Shown here: piece after piece, positions 45,655 through 58,204 of the stretch | How positions within the stretch are numbered: position 1 is the first letter of the stretch | How the letters are laid out: each line of letters opens with the position of its first letter | Assembly: GCA_009760855.2 (NCBI GenBank) | Contig: WPIO01000175.1 | Location: 381,001 to 445,000, forward strand | DNA: 64,000 nt | Source: Cristatella mucedo | Taxonomy: Eukaryota; Bryozoa; Phylactolaemata; Cristatellidae | Direction: 5' to 3' | Made by a program: the position numbers and the translations under genes | The notes under the pieces: generated by a model | What the model was told of the DNA's origin: nothing | Databases searched by the model: none | What the model saw: the letters and a program-made list of their open reading frames with translations, nothing else

Positions 45655-46310
45655 TAATGCCAAAAGCTGCCGAAAAATCAAAGACATTCTACCTAAGTCT
45701 GCATTCCTAAGTAGGTCGTTATACCCCCAAAGCAATGCTGACTCAGTGGAGCGATTAGCTCTAAAACCAGACTGGAACTTATTAACAAGGTTTAAAGTGT
45801 CACTATATGAGTTCGGCTAGTCTGCCATGACTCCTTCTAGCGTATTTGATAGTAGCGGTAGAAGAGAGACTGGGCGGAAGTATTACAAGTTCTCTTGGTC
45901 CAGTGCTGCTAACTTAAGTAGTGGCCTGACTACAGATTTTTGGAAGACGCTCAGATATGACCTGAGGCTAGTGACATATTTAGGATGTTAGTCAGCAGCA
46001 GTATAATGCATTATAGAAGCAGGACAGTAAGAATGGGGTCTAGCGGACTAGTTGTCTTCTTCTATTGGGATGGACGTCAGGAAGATGTCAGTAGTGCCCT
46101 CCTTGAGTGCAGACATTAGGGCAAAGCATGGAATTGAGCCACGGGATTATAGGTGAGATGCTGCCAACTTAAAGATTGACACCCTGATCTTGTCAATCTT
46201 GTTGACACAGAAGCTATAGCTGTGATCAGCTAGATCATCACAGGGATCGGTAGGTAAGGAGCTAATACGGGAATGGTCGATCGTTGAATCAGCATTTTCG
46301 GATTATGCAT
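45655..46310 (-). mobile_element. LINE-A RT N-terminal part, outer element of a nested pair
   Basis: Antisense of the RT segment seen at 43840-44250 (for example cagtctggttttagagctaa on the minus strand). With 47105-47720 it appears to form one element split by the copy at 46322-47100. Confidence 0.65.
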
Positions 46311-46321
46311 CTGTGAGTAAA

Positions 46322-47100
46322 CATAATAATAATAGTAATACACTTAGTAAAGCGCCCTCAGAGAACTTAATCTCTTTCTAGGCATTTTAAATTTGCCGCA
46401 AAGAAAAAACAATCGAATGGTGAAGTGATTAGGGGTGACATGCACAGGGTCAGCATGCAAGTAGGGTTAGTGGAAGTATGCACAGTGTCAGCACGCATAA
46501 GCACATGAAGGATGAATCACAGGGACCCACTAGATTCTGTAATGCACAACCGCATTTTTAGTTTATTTTTAAGCGTGGTCAAATATGGGGATGCCATGAA
46601 GCAAGTTGGGAGTGATTTCCTGGCTGTGGGTGCACACCAACTAAATGCCTGGTCTCCGAAGGATTTGAGGTTTTCCGAGGTATTAGTATACAGTTAGTTT
46701 CCAAAAAGCCAGTGTTACAATTTTTGGCCTGGTATGGGAGTAGATCTGATAGGTAGGCTAGAGCCAAAGAGCGAAAGGACCTAAACTTGAGAGGCCGAAT
46801 CTTGAATTTGATGAGTTGACTGACTGGTAGCCACTGCAGGTTGGCGAGAACTGGTGTGATGTGGCCACTGCGATCCTAACGACAGACAAACCTAGCAGCA
46901 GAGTTTCGCACCAGCTGTAAGAGCCTGATTGCACATGCCGGTAGACCAGCGAGCAGTTGTTACAGAAGTCAAGATGGGATGTCTAAAATGCATGGACCAA
47001 CTTGACTTGGTATCCCTATCTAAACAAGCCCAATGTTTAGCAATGTTATGTAGCTGAAACTAGGCAGACTTTCAACCATATTTTTACAGAAGCTAAACTT
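46322..47100 (-). mobile_element. LINE-A 3' part, inner element of a nested pair
   Basis: Begins with aataataatagtaata and the hairpin, then 3' UTR and antisense RT C terminus. It lies between RT N-terminal and endonuclease-side sequence of another minus-strand copy. Confidence 0.75.
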
Positions 47101-47104
47101 GACC

Positions 47105-47720
47105 TTTGCTCCAATCGATTGGTGCGATCATCTGCATTCCTTGCTCCCAGCCGGTAAGCAGTCAGTTCTGACATTTTCTATTCTTTTCAAGGTTGCCCTA
47201 AGTAGAACTAGCTAGTTTGATGTCTGTGGTGGACCACAGGCCTTCTGGGGAAAGGCACAGACTGCGTTCCGTCAGAGGTGCGATTTTTTCAGAACTTGTC
47301 TATCGAGAATGTCAGCGAGTGCCGTGTTACAGCAATCTATCAGTGATGATCGGTTAGAAGCTACATTGAGCAGCAGAGGCGAAGCAGATATTCTCGAAGG
47401 GGCAGCACCGATGTCCAGGGTCTTGAGGTTTTCCGATTCACGGAAGATTTTAGATGATCCCGATGAGGGCACAAATTAAAGACTGAACGAGATCTGCACG
47501 TGGTCAGATAAACATTTTTTTTTAATAATTGGTGATGACAAAGTGCAGTTGTACGAGAGAAATTGGTTGAGTGTGGGAATCTTGATGTGAGTAGGGCAAT
47601 GCACATGAGCCGCAAGATACAATGAGTCTGTCAGAGCACGAAACTCAGTGCTGAAGGTGTCAGATAAGTTATCAAATTAAATGTTCAAATGAGCCAAAGT
47701 GATGAAAGATTTATTTCTTG
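47105..47720 (-). mobile_element. LINE segment upstream of the RT (endonuclease side)
   Basis: Minus-strand sequence with no tail. A segment at about 47430-47720 parallels 57380-57680 (ttccgattcacggaagatttt, cttgatgtgagtagggcaatgc, cagtgctgaaggtgtcagat). Position upstream of RT suggests the endonuclease or the linker after it, but catalytic motifs are not clear. Confidence 0.5.
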
Positions 47721-48002
47721 CACACAGAATCGAAATGATGTATATGCCCATTTGAAGCTGATTACTTTCAAAATTCTGAGAAATACTAGGTCTCCCCAAA
47801 TTAGTAAGTTAGAGTTCTGCGAACTATTCAGCATGTATAAGGTAATCGATTGCAAATAGCTCTTAAGTAATGCACAGTGCTGTGTTTTGCAAGAGTCCTG
47901 TCCAGAAAATCCTTGGATTTCCAAAACAACTTTGCTTACCTTCTTTTTTAAATAGAGGCTTTGAAAGGAACGTTCCGGCTGCCTGAAAGAGCCGAACGTG
48001 TA

Positions 48003-48560
48003 ATGATAATAATATAACAATGCACTTGGTAAAGCACCCTCAGAGAACTCAATCTCTTTCTAGGCGCTTGACATTTGCTGCACAGGGAAATGCAATTGAA
48101 TGGTGATTAATGACGTGCTTGATAGATTATATATATATATATATATATATATAGATTGAAATAAATAACATGGTTAGGGGTGACATGCACAGGGTCAGCA
48201 TGCAAATGTGGTTAGTGGCATCATGCAGTGTCAGAACGCATACGCGCGTCCAAGACGAATCACAGGGACCCACTAAATACTGTCCTAAATAGGTGTGTCA
48301 TTAAGTTCTTTTCAAATGTAGTCAAGTCAGGGGATGCTTTGATGCAAGTCGGAAGAGAGTTCCAGGCTTTGGGAGCACACGAACTAAATGCACGGTCTCC
48401 ACAGGATTTGAGGTTTATACGAGGTATTTGTAGACTGTTGGATGACGAAAAGCGGGTGGTGCGATGCTTGGCCTATTGGTGGAGTAGATCTGAGAGATAG
48501 GCTGGAGCCAGGGAATGAAGGGACCTAAAAGTAAGCGACAAAACCTTAAGTATTTATGAG
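48003..48560 (-). mobile_element. LINE-A 3' end with (AT)n expansion
   Basis: Hairpin, 3' UTR and antisense RT C terminus as in the other copies. An (AT)n run at 48128-48152 replaces a few bases near the tgcttgata segment. Confidence 0.85.
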
Positions 48561-49139
48561 TCACTGCCAAGACTCTCATTTATTAGATTCACTCATCTGA
48601 AATTAGATGAAACCAAGCCTCGGGTGTAACTATGAAAGACGACTATGAATCAATCCGAATATGTTAAAAGCTAGGGAACGTTTGAGTCTTACATAGTCTC
48701 ACCTCGTTCAGCTCAAATGGAGTGAGTTTTCGTCGGAGCCGGCCCATCACATGGCGGCAGGCTTACACGTGACTTGGCTGTTTACCGCTCATTCTTCAAT
48801 TCGCACAATACTTGCAGACCCCTCGTTAAAAGAATAACACTGGATCAGAAGAGTTGTTGTGACTCTGCCTACTGCTCTCAAATGCGTTTCCTAGCATCGA
48901 CCTGTCAGCACCTATAACTCAAGATTGAGCCCAGCAAGTAAGTTTCATTCAGGATACTTACTTCGTCACTCGGCAGAGTCCGAATAGCGTCTGGTATAGA
49001 GCCAGCTGCAGGTGAATGCAGGCCTAGTTAGAGTCTCCAAACTTTTCTGCCGAATACTTTGGAAATGTCAGATTTCCTTTCCGTAATGGCACAGGTTTGG
49101 CCAGAGTCTCCGTTGCTGACTGAGCAGCAGTAGCTAACG

Positions 49140-49640
49140 GTCGATTTATTGATTCGGAGCAAAATTCTTACACTGACCAACAAGGCTCGCCTTGGCTTGG
49201 CTCCTCCATTCCTACCTAAACTGCTGTACCACCTTCATCTCTGCCTTGCACGCAGGTGCTAAACAGAGAATAAATTAACCGTTTCATTTCTAATCTTAAG
49301 AACGGTTGGCGGCAGAAGCTTTTGCTCAGCATGCATAACGGACTGTGGAACTTACTTCAACAATTCGTAGTCCACACTCTCTTCTGGCAGGCTGCCAACT
49401 GCAGCAAACCCTTCTTCGACATCCTTTATGCTTTGTGAGTTTATGCTTCCGTGCTACCCTCATTTTTGGTTGATCATCTGAAAGCTATGCTTATTGCCTT
49501 CTCTTTATTGGGTTAGATGTAGTCTGTTAGCTAAGGCATGCCTATGAAAATCCCCTTAAGCATTTAGCGAACAGTAGAAAATCTCCTTGAGCAGCACCCA
49601 CTAAGCTTGTGTGGCTTAACGAAGTTACTGACGGAGATTC
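49140..49640 (+). mobile_element. Decayed LINE-B copy
   Basis: Collinear with the next copy: caaggctcgccttggcttgg, aaactgctgtaccaccttca, agaacggttggcggcagaag, gactgtggaacttacttc. Confidence 0.65.
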
Positions 49641-49699
49641 GTATCTGCAAATCGATCGGCCTTGATCTTAATCTGCCTCTTAGGTCCCCTTAGCCTCAC

Positions 49700-50760
49700 G
49701 TGCTCTGCATTACAGTGGCTTTGTTACTACCTGAACGGGAGTCTTTCAGAGGATTCATGTCAATGAGTAGCTAACGTATAGCAGCTTGACGGGGCAAGCC
49801 AATTTGGTTGGGCTACCAAAGAAAGCAACAAGGCCACTGCAGTTGACCATAAATAGGGCTGCAATGCTAGTCTTCAAGTCCCAGAGGTTTGACCACGTTT
49901 CTCCTTTGCTAAAAGAGCTAGGATGGATGCCGGTTGAGCGACGGATACAGAGCAAAGTACTTATGCTGACCCACAAGGCGAGCCACGGCTTGGCTCCTTC
50001 TTACCTAGCAGAACTGCTGCATCAGTTTCAGCCTCTTCGCGCCTCCAGGTCCTGTGTGGACAATAAAATAGCTGTTCCATTTCTAGGCTTAAAGATCGTT
50101 GGCGATAGAAGCTTTAGCTCTGCAAGTCCTAGACTGTGGAACTTGCTTCCAGAATTCTTACGCAACGAAACTACTCTCCTGCTGCCGACAATGGCTTATC
50201 ATTTTCAGCGGTCCTGAGCTGCTACTTCCATGCTACTCACTATCTCAATTGCTCTCCTGACTCTGCTATGCTTTCCACTTTCTCTTTGTTGCGTGAGACT
50301 AAGTCTGTTGGCTACCGAATGCGTACCAAAAGCCGCTTTGGTTGTGAGTGGGCTAGACAAAACTCTCCTGCGTACCACCCACATAGTCCAAATGGCTTTG
50401 TGGAGTTACACACGGAGATACATACATTCACTTGTGCAGGCCTCAGCGTTCATGAAATGCTTACCACGTCCACACCAAATATATCTGTTAGCTGGCACCT
50501 TTCCTGAAGTTCGATGCAGGCATACACTAGTTCTCAATATCAAACTTTGGCCCTCATCTTCTGACTAATGGTCTATTCACAGACTCGGATTGAATATGAC
50601 ACGATTTGATGCAGTAGACGAGCTGTAAAATACCGCAAAATGGAGTTTAGTAGTATTATAATGTTTCTGGGCTCCTATTTGATCGCTCCTTTGTTAAAAC
50701 ATCTGTAAAGTGCTTAGAATGAGGATGAGTTCTTGTTGGTGCACTAAGAAAAGGTGTAAT
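49700..50760 (+). mobile_element. LINE-B copy, best preserved C terminus
   Basis: A 143-codon frame at 49786-50217 (GTG/ATG choice immaterial) reads NRAAMLVFKSQRFDHVSPLL, KELGWMPVERRIQSKVLMLT, HKASHGLAPSYLAELLHQFQ and VGDRSFSSASPRLWNLLPEF. This is the C-terminal region that follows RT in CR1/L2-like elements and is related to, but distinct from, LINE-A. The 3' UTR ends with tgtaaagtgcttagaatgag, a counterpart of the LINE-A hairpin. Confidence 0.8.
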
Positions 50761-51479
50761 TTTAATTGCCGTAACTAAATAACATCTTTTTTATGAGTTC
50801 CTTTTAATTAGTTTTTTGAATTCTGGCATCTACTGACTTGGTGGGCCTTTTGAACTACAATTGTTGCTGTCTGCAGCCGAGTTCCTGGCCGTCTTGAAAA
50901 ACTTTTAAGTCGTAGGATGTCACCATGCAAACAGCGAAGGTATCTATAGTGAGCAAACTCTGGTGAAGAAGTATCCTGTACATCAGCTACCTGTGGGAGT
51001 TACCTCATTGCAATTGTCCGAAGCTGCCAATCCGTTACGTCTTGAAAAAAACTGTAAGAGGTAGCCAGCTGGTATTATTGAGCCATACTATCTGGGAAAC
51101 AGATAGCCTCTGAATGTAAACTAATATTTGCTAGTACTGCAGGTGCAGTCAAGCACTTCTTTGAGACGAGAGCGAGTCAATGGAAACAATTATTTTTCGT
51201 ATCTACTGTTCAGAAATGCAGAACTGAAGATAACCCTATGACTTCATCAGTGTGGATATGCTATGCTATAGCCAATAAATATCACGGCATTAGCGTTTCC
51301 ATGGTTGTATGCAGAGATGATTCAGCATGCTTGTTGGTCTGACTTACATTATTTTCAAGATAGCCAGAACTTATTATTTATGCTTATCAGGCTGCCTGTT
51401 GCCCACAAAAAGAAATCGGTTATACCTAGTGAGAAGCAGAAGATGTTTCTACTTAAGCACTGCTTTCTAGATAAATACA

Positions 51480-51590
51480 ACAATAATAATAAACAAATAA
51501 TAATAATAGTTAATACATAATAAACTGCAAGAAAATAAATACAATAAATAAACAAAATATTAATAATAGATTCATATAGTAACTATACAC
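51480..51590. repeat. AAT/ATA-rich low-complexity tract
   Basis: Runs of aataataataa and ataaataaac just left of a minus-strand LINE-B copy; it may be its degenerate tail. Confidence 0.6.
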
Positions 51591-51649
51591 AGTGTCTATA
51601 ACTGTGCATGGCATTATACTGTAGATAGCTAATTATTGTCTCCACAAAG

Positions 51650-53150
51650 CCAGAGAGATTATGTGGATATTACGAAGGAGTTTCGTAAAGCTCAGTCACA
51701 ACTTAAATGGCTTTCGGTACACATTCGGTAACCAAGAGACTTCGTCTGACACAACGGAGAGAAGGTGTTAAGCATAGAGGAGTCATTAGACCATTTGAAG
51801 AGGCTAGTAGCACGGAAGTAGCAGCTTAGGACCGCTAAAAAAGAATGAGCCATGGTCGGCAGCAGGAGAGTAGTTGCCGTTACACAAGAATCGTGGGGGC
51901 GAGTTCCACAGTCTTGGACCTGCAGAGCTAAAGCTTCTGTCGCCAGTGGTCTATCAGCAAAGGAACAGGATAGCTAATTTATTTTCCATACAGGACATGA
52001 GGGCACTAGGAGGCTGAAACTGGTGCAGCAGTTCAGCCAGGTACGAATGAGTCAAATCCGTAGCGAGCCTTGGGGGTCATCCTGAGAACTTTGCTCTCTA
52101 CCCGTTGATCAACCGGTAGCCATCCTAGCTCTTATAGCAAAGGAGACAGGTAGTCAAAACCTCTGGGATCTGGAAACTAGCCTCGCGGCCATATTCATAG
52201 CCAACTGCAGTGGTCTAGTAACTCTTTTTTATAGCCCAAACAGACGAGAATTACAATAATCAAGCCAAGACGGAACTTTGATACCAGTTAACTTTCTTTT
52301 AAGCCGCCTTGGAGGACAGCTCTTAGTCTTAGATAGGAATCGGACGTGATGGCTAGCTGTATAAGCTCTCTTCTGAATGAAGCTTTTAAAATTCAGGCAG
52401 TCTTCAAAAAAGACACCTAAATTTTGGCCACGTGGTGATGGTCGCACAAAAGCGTCACTTATTATAAGAGCAAAGACTTCTAACCAGCCAAACGCTTAGG
52501 GTGTCCAGCGAGCAGCATTTTGGTTTTATTATCATTAAGTTTCAAATGGTTTTCTGACATCCATGATCGAATGTCGGCAAGGCAAAAATTCAGTTCAAAA
52601 TTTGGTGCAGCAGATTCCAACGGTTTGAATTACACATATAGCTGAGTATTGTCCGCATAAAATTTATATCTTGTTCTACTAGCCTTAATAATTTTTCACA
52701 GAGGTGGATTTTAAATGAAAAACAGCTAGGGACCGAAGACTGACCCCTGAGGGACTCCATAATTGGTCGGTTTTTAGCGGGTGAGACCTAACCCCCACAC
52801 GACACGGATTGAACACGATTGGACAAGTACGAATTAAACCATTTTAGCGCCTCTTCTGATAGACCGATTTTTGTTCTCAATCGTTCAAGTAGGGCAACTT
52901 TATCAGTGGTGTCGAAGGTGACACTCCCGTTACCGTTGTCACATAGAATGTCATTGTTAATATGGAGAAGGAAAGTTTCAGAGGAGTGCTTCCTCTTTAA
53001 CACCGATTGCAATTTTTCTGAATTGTATTCTTTGAAGTATGTGCTGCCAGCTGCTTAGTGATAATACGTTCACAAATAATTGATAAGCAAAGGAGAAAGG
53101 AAACTGGGCGATAGTTTGCATAGACCTCAGTATCTAGACGAGACATCGTC
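51650..53150 (-). mobile_element. LINE-B copy with RT domain
   Basis: Minus strand reads, from right to left, RT segments such as HSSETFLLHINNDILCDNGN, FDTTDKVALLERLRTKIGLS and EEALKWFNSYLSNRVQSV, followed by the C-terminal part and 3' UTR. Stops and frameshifts interrupt it throughout. It has the longest LINE-B coverage here. Confidence 0.8.
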
Positions 53151-53299
53151 TGTATAATACAGCCCCTTCCTAAACCCGGTGCTCCGAATATCTAAGTTAG
53201 ACCAGCGATCGCCAGTTGCAGTCAGTAGGCTGATGTAGAAGATCTAAAATCGTTTTAGATTATAACGAAGACGCCGAATGCTGTGCCCTAGCACAACAG

Positions 53300-53752
53300 G
53301 TGCGCTTGCAACTAAATCGTAAAACTCAGAAATTCACAAACCGGTGGAAATTTGTGAGGGAGCATCTCCTGAATTGTACTTCGTCGCGGCAATCCGGCAA
53401 GGTAGGTACCCGAAACATTTGGCTTGCAATACTGCAGCTGAGTTTATCGCAGGCCCCAACCAGTTGTGCGACTCAAGTCATTGCTGGGCGTGTTCGCAGC
53501 CTCTTTGGCCAGGAGAGCATAGCAGCTTTACACGAGCTCTGGTGTAGTGCTAGTTTTATGCTAAGGCCATATCACCTGAAAAAATTTGTCACGCTTAATT
53601 TCTCAGATCAAATTTTTTTGTTTATTGACGGAAAAGCCTTAAAAGGTACTGTACAAATTGTCTTCATACTTCTACGTGAAGGTCACATTTACCTCCGGTG
53701 GAAGTCGCTTCAACTCTGTGCACTTGCATGCAGACCTAATGCAGAGCTCTAA
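53300..53752 (+). CDS. Unrecognised open frame, possibly an exon 53300-53401
   Basis: A 150-codon frame without stops begins right after an acceptor-like acaacag and contains a donor-like AAG|gtaggt at 53401/53402. The 34-codon piece before that donor reads VRLQLNRKTQKFTNRWKFVR and is phase 0 at both ends, so it would fit between C2 and the first gene B exon. The rest (ALHELWCSASFMLRPYHLKK and so on) matches no family I know. It sits between a LINE-B and a LINE-A copy. Confidence 0.25.
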   Translation: MRLQLNRKTQKFTNRWKFVREHLLNCTSSRQSGKVGTRNIWLAILQLSLSQAPTSCATQVIAGRVRSLFGQESIAALHELWCSASFMLRPYHLKKFVTLNFSDQIFLFIDGKALKGTVQIVFILLREGHIYLRWKSLQLCALACRPNAEL

Positions 53753-54130
53753 ACAAGTTGCTTTAGATTTGCGTATAGTAAGTTGGGTAAATAAAAATAA
53801 CTACTAAACGGAGCTCCTTTGGGCCCGTTGTAGGCGTAAGTACTATTAGCCAGACTAGACTGATCCCTGACCTTCTCGGCCTGTGAGCATAGCTTCGAAA
53901 GTCAAACTATAGCGATTGGAAGCCGGCCCAAACTTGCATGGGCCCCAAAGTCAGATCAAGGCTGTGCTTGCATTTTCCAATCAGAGATAAAGCATCTGCG
54001 ATGGAAAAAGGGCCAAGCCTTCGACGTCAGTTATGGTGAGGCCAATGCAGAAAAAGTAGCTGCGGTCGCTGCACAAGTAGTCAGTTAAGTGGCTCCCTTG
54101 GGCAGCTTTCCGGAGCATTCTGGGAGACTA

Positions 54131-55495
54131 AGGCTTTTGATACCATCGATCACAAAGTACTTCTAGAGCGCCTCTCATCTCGCCTGGGCATCACTGGCAC
54201 TGCTCTGCAGTGGTTCAGGTCCTATCTCAGTGGGACACTCCAGAGTGTTGACGTGAATGGACAAAGATCATCTGAAGTACCTCTAAAATATGGAGTACCT
54301 CAGGGCTCTGTGCTAGGTCCGGTCCTTTTCACCGTTTATACTCTCCCTCTCGCTGATGTGATTGCCAAGCACAATCTAGGCTTTCACTTCTGTGCGGATG
54401 ACACTCAGTTGTACCTTTGCTTTGATCCCTCCCAGCCTTCGAGCACCTCAAATTCTCTCAACTCACTTGCTGCATGCATTGATGACATCCGATCATGGAT
54501 GGCAGCAAATTTTCTAAAACTAAACGATGATAAAAAACTAACTTACTAGTTATGGGCAAACCTAGTGTTATTCAGAAATTGGAAAGGCTGACTTTCAAAA
54601 TTGGCTCTGCCAGCATATCTCCAGTTGCATCAGCTCGAAATCTAGGTGTCATATTCCAATGCGACCTCTCGTTAGACGACCACATCAGCTCCACAGTCAA
54701 ATCAGCCTATTTTCAGCTTCATAACATTGCTAAAATTAGGGCTTGTTTAGATAAGGATACCACGTCCAAGTTGGTCCATGCATTCGTGACATCTCGTCTC
54801 GACTTCTGCAACTCACTGCTTACTGGCCTACCAGCGTGTGCGATCAGGCCATTGCAGCTGGTGCAAAACTCTGCAGCTAGGCTTGTCTGTCGTGAGCGTC
54901 GCAGTTGCCACATTACTCCACTTCTCGCCGACCTGCACTGGTTACCAGTCAAGCAACGTATTGACTTCAAGGTTTTGTCGCTCACTTTTAGGTCTCTTCA
55001 TTCTATGGCTCCAGCCTATCTTTCAGATATACTACCCCATCAGGCAATGCATCGTACCACTCGCTTTTCGGAATCCAACAGTCTAGAAATACCTCGTACA
55101 AACCTTAAATCCTTTGGAGACCGTGCATTTAGCTCGTATGCTCCCACAGCCTGGAACTCCCTCCCGACCTGCATCAGAACATCCCCTGACTTGACCACAT
55201 TTAAAAGAAACTTAAAAACATACCTATTTAGGACAGCATTTAGTGGGTCCTTGTGATTCGTCCTCGATGTGCTTATGCGTGCTGACACTGTTCATACTGC
55301 CACTAACCACATTTGCATGCTGACCCAGTGCATGTAACCCCTAACCATGTTATTCATTTTGTTTGTTTTTCAAGCATGATTTTACTTACTATTCTATTGC
55401 GTATTGATTCGCAGCAAATGTAAAGCGCCTAGAAAGAGACTAAGTTCTCTGAGGGCGCTTTATCAAGTGCAATATTATTATTTATTATTATTATT
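54131..55495 (+). mobile_element. LINE-A copy, best preserved
   Basis: Two adjacent frames, 54253-54549 and 54552-55256, are separated only by a single-base frameshift near 54535. They read YGVPQGSVLGPVLFTVYTLP, FHFCADDTQLYLCFDPSQPS, then NLGVIFQCDLSLDDHISSTV, HNIAKIRACLDKDTTSKLVH, ADLHWLPVKQRIDFKVLSLT and FGDRAFSSYAPTAWNSLPTC. The catalytic box is CADD rather than the usual YxDD. It is followed by the 3' UTR, a perfect-arm hairpin and an ATT tail. 5'-truncated in the RT palm at about DTIDHKVLLE. Confidence 0.92.
55415..55463 (+). other. Terminal hairpin of LINE-A, reference example
   Basis: AAAGCGCCT pairs with AGGGCGCTTT across a short loop (agaaagagactaagttctctg, itself able to pair as AGAGA/TCTCT). 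It is followed by tcaagtgc and ATT repeats. Present in most LINE-A copies of both orientations. Confidence 0.8.
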
Positions 55496-56209
55496 AAGGC
55501 CTCTCCTGCTGCCGAACTTGACAGGCCCCACATGGTCGTGATCGTCCACTTCGGTGTCAAGGTTTAAGCCCTTTTTTAACTGCCTGGAGGGTAATAGAGA
55601 CTCGTGTGAGCGATGTTAGCGCTACAAAATATGCTTTTGCATTTCTAGGCGTCTTCCTACTGCAAAAGGGCCATTCACAAGCCAGGAAATCGGCATTTGG
55701 TCAGCTTTGTAGTCAGCATTCGGTCAGCTCGGTAGTCAGCACCCCTCTCCGAGACACACGATAGCGAAACTGATTTTGGAGCTGTGATAGCAGCAAGGCA
55801 TTAGCAAAAAATGATTTTTGTGTTCAATTCATGCAAAAGTTTCTTTCATATCCGGTATTCCTTAAGGCAGCTCAGTCGTTCCAAGCACATCAGGCACCTT
55901 TGTTTGAAATGCGGTCTTGTTAAGCCTCTATATCTTCTGCCCACAGTCTCAGTATGCAGCAGGAGATGTGCTCGGATAGCCGATCAAGAGCATTAATTCT
56001 TTTGATTTTTGAGCCGAACTTGATTTTTTATGACTTTGAGTAAGTTAGTCGTATTTCCATTAAGTCAAAGAAAAATTTCCACCGTCCACGTGCCGATTCG
56101 ATCAATGAATTCATCGAGGAAGTTGGATAAATTCGAAGAGCTAAGGTGCTGAGCAGGCTCTAAGCAAAGAAACAGTTGTGAATAATAGTAAGCCTACATC
56201 GTGCTTGGC

Positions 56210-57700
56210 GATCACGTCCATCGGCATGAATTTAAAGCATGGAAGAGAGGGAGATTTTAAACTTCAAAAAAAGATACCAAACCATGCCTTGAGACCAGAG
56301 GGACACTGTACTTCATTGGTTCTCGGGATGGTATTCACCCATTCATATTAATGGTCAAAAGTCTGCTTACAGAGGTATGAAATTAATAATTTCAGCGCTT
56401 GCTAGGGATGCCCGGGTGAGGTAAAGGTGCTCGAGAAGGAATCGGTGATCAATTATAACAAACGCTTCCAAAATATCCAGCAAAACTAGCAGAGAATCTT
56501 TACCTAAGTCTGCATGTCTACGCCGGTCATTATATACCTGAAGCATTGCTAACTAGGTGAACTGACTAGCTCAAACACTAGTCTTGAAATATCTTGCTAG
56601 GCTTGAATTTTCAATGTGAGAGCTTGGTTTACCTCTGCTCTCCTACTTCTACTTTCTTTCCAGTCTTATTTCAGTGTCATTGATATAGACGGTAAAAGGG
56701 AGACTGAGCGGATGTTTCTCACGAGTTCTCTTAGGTAATTTACATTTCTGAACTGATGGCCTCACTGCAGCTTTTCGAACGCTGCAGAGACGAGACGCGA
56801 GGCGAATAATATATATATATTTTCTTTTACTTCAGTTGCGTATCGTGGCATGAGATTTAAGCATCGAGGAAGCTTGGCAGCATTTGAGGCGAAGGAGAAC
56901 AAGTAGTATTTTTTTTACTCAGAGACGAGTTTTATGATGAGGTTATAAGCAGCCTCTTTGTAACAGGTTTTGTTATCGCGTTTATCTTTAGCAGTAGAAG
57001 CTGGAGAAGAAATCTACTAGATCAGCAAAAGAATCACAACCTATAAAGCTAACCTATTAGAGATTAAAAATATGGTTGATCGCAGATATACAGATTATTA
57101 GAATGCAATTTCTTAATCAGAAACCGGTTAGTTGAGGCTAGAACTGACCTTTGCTAGGATTTATGAGTAGTATCTGCAGTATTCTCGGTATGCCCGCCGA
57201 TAGCCTAACCTGAAGTCATGTATGCTTCTTCTAGCCTGCACTCAGTAGACCTAGCTAGGTTAATCTGGGGAACGCGATAGACAGTTTGGCACAAATTGTT
57301 CAAACTATCCGCTTACATGTGTTAGGTTCATTCAGCAGTATTTTATTATTGGTCACAATTTGGATGGGGATTGATCAAGGTTGCCGGATTCACGGACGAT
57401 TTCAAATGCTGAGTAGAAAAAGCACTGTAAAATGAACATAACCACATTGTGGTCAGATGAGCTAAATTTCGAAATAATATGGGATAAAATCACACAATTT
57501 TAGAAGAATATTTAATCGTGCGCGTGAAACTTGATGTGAGCGGTGTCATGCAACCGAGCCAAAAGAGAGAAATCATCCGTCAGTGCACGAAATGTGGCAC
57601 CCAAAATATCAGTGAACCTGTCAAAATGAATGTTAAAATCAACCGTGGCTAGAAAAGATTGATTTCTTGCATAGAAAATTGCATAGTAAATGGAATTAAG
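56210..57700 (-). mobile_element. LINE copy without tail: RT N-terminal and upstream part
   Basis: Parallels 45655-46310 (tctttacctaagtctgcatg, cggtcattatatacctgaag) and 47430-47720 in antisense. It is an old copy, mutated throughout, that lost its 3' end. Confidence 0.6.
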
Positions 57701-58055
57701 GTAATAGAATTCCGAAATAATAAAGGGCTTGGAGTGTGGGGTGACATATTACTTCCATATTAGTAGTCTTTTTCGGAGGTACCAGAAACCAGAGTTTCAT
57801 TAGCATGATTCCCGGGGACTGCAACTGGCTTAAAATTAAAGCGATAACATGCGGCTGCGACTTTTTTCTTACCAGTTTTAGTTGATTTAGGGTTGGAAAA
57901 AACCAGAAACTTGTCGGCATGATGTAGGTTATGGTTAGGTTTCAGTCAATTTTAGCTAGGTCCTTGTCATAGAGAAGAGGTCGAGATCGTCCTAAACAGT
58001 CATGACATATAATAGGCCTCCTAAATGCTAGGTTACAGTCTTTCATGGCACTGCT

Positions 58056-58204
<149 letters not shown>

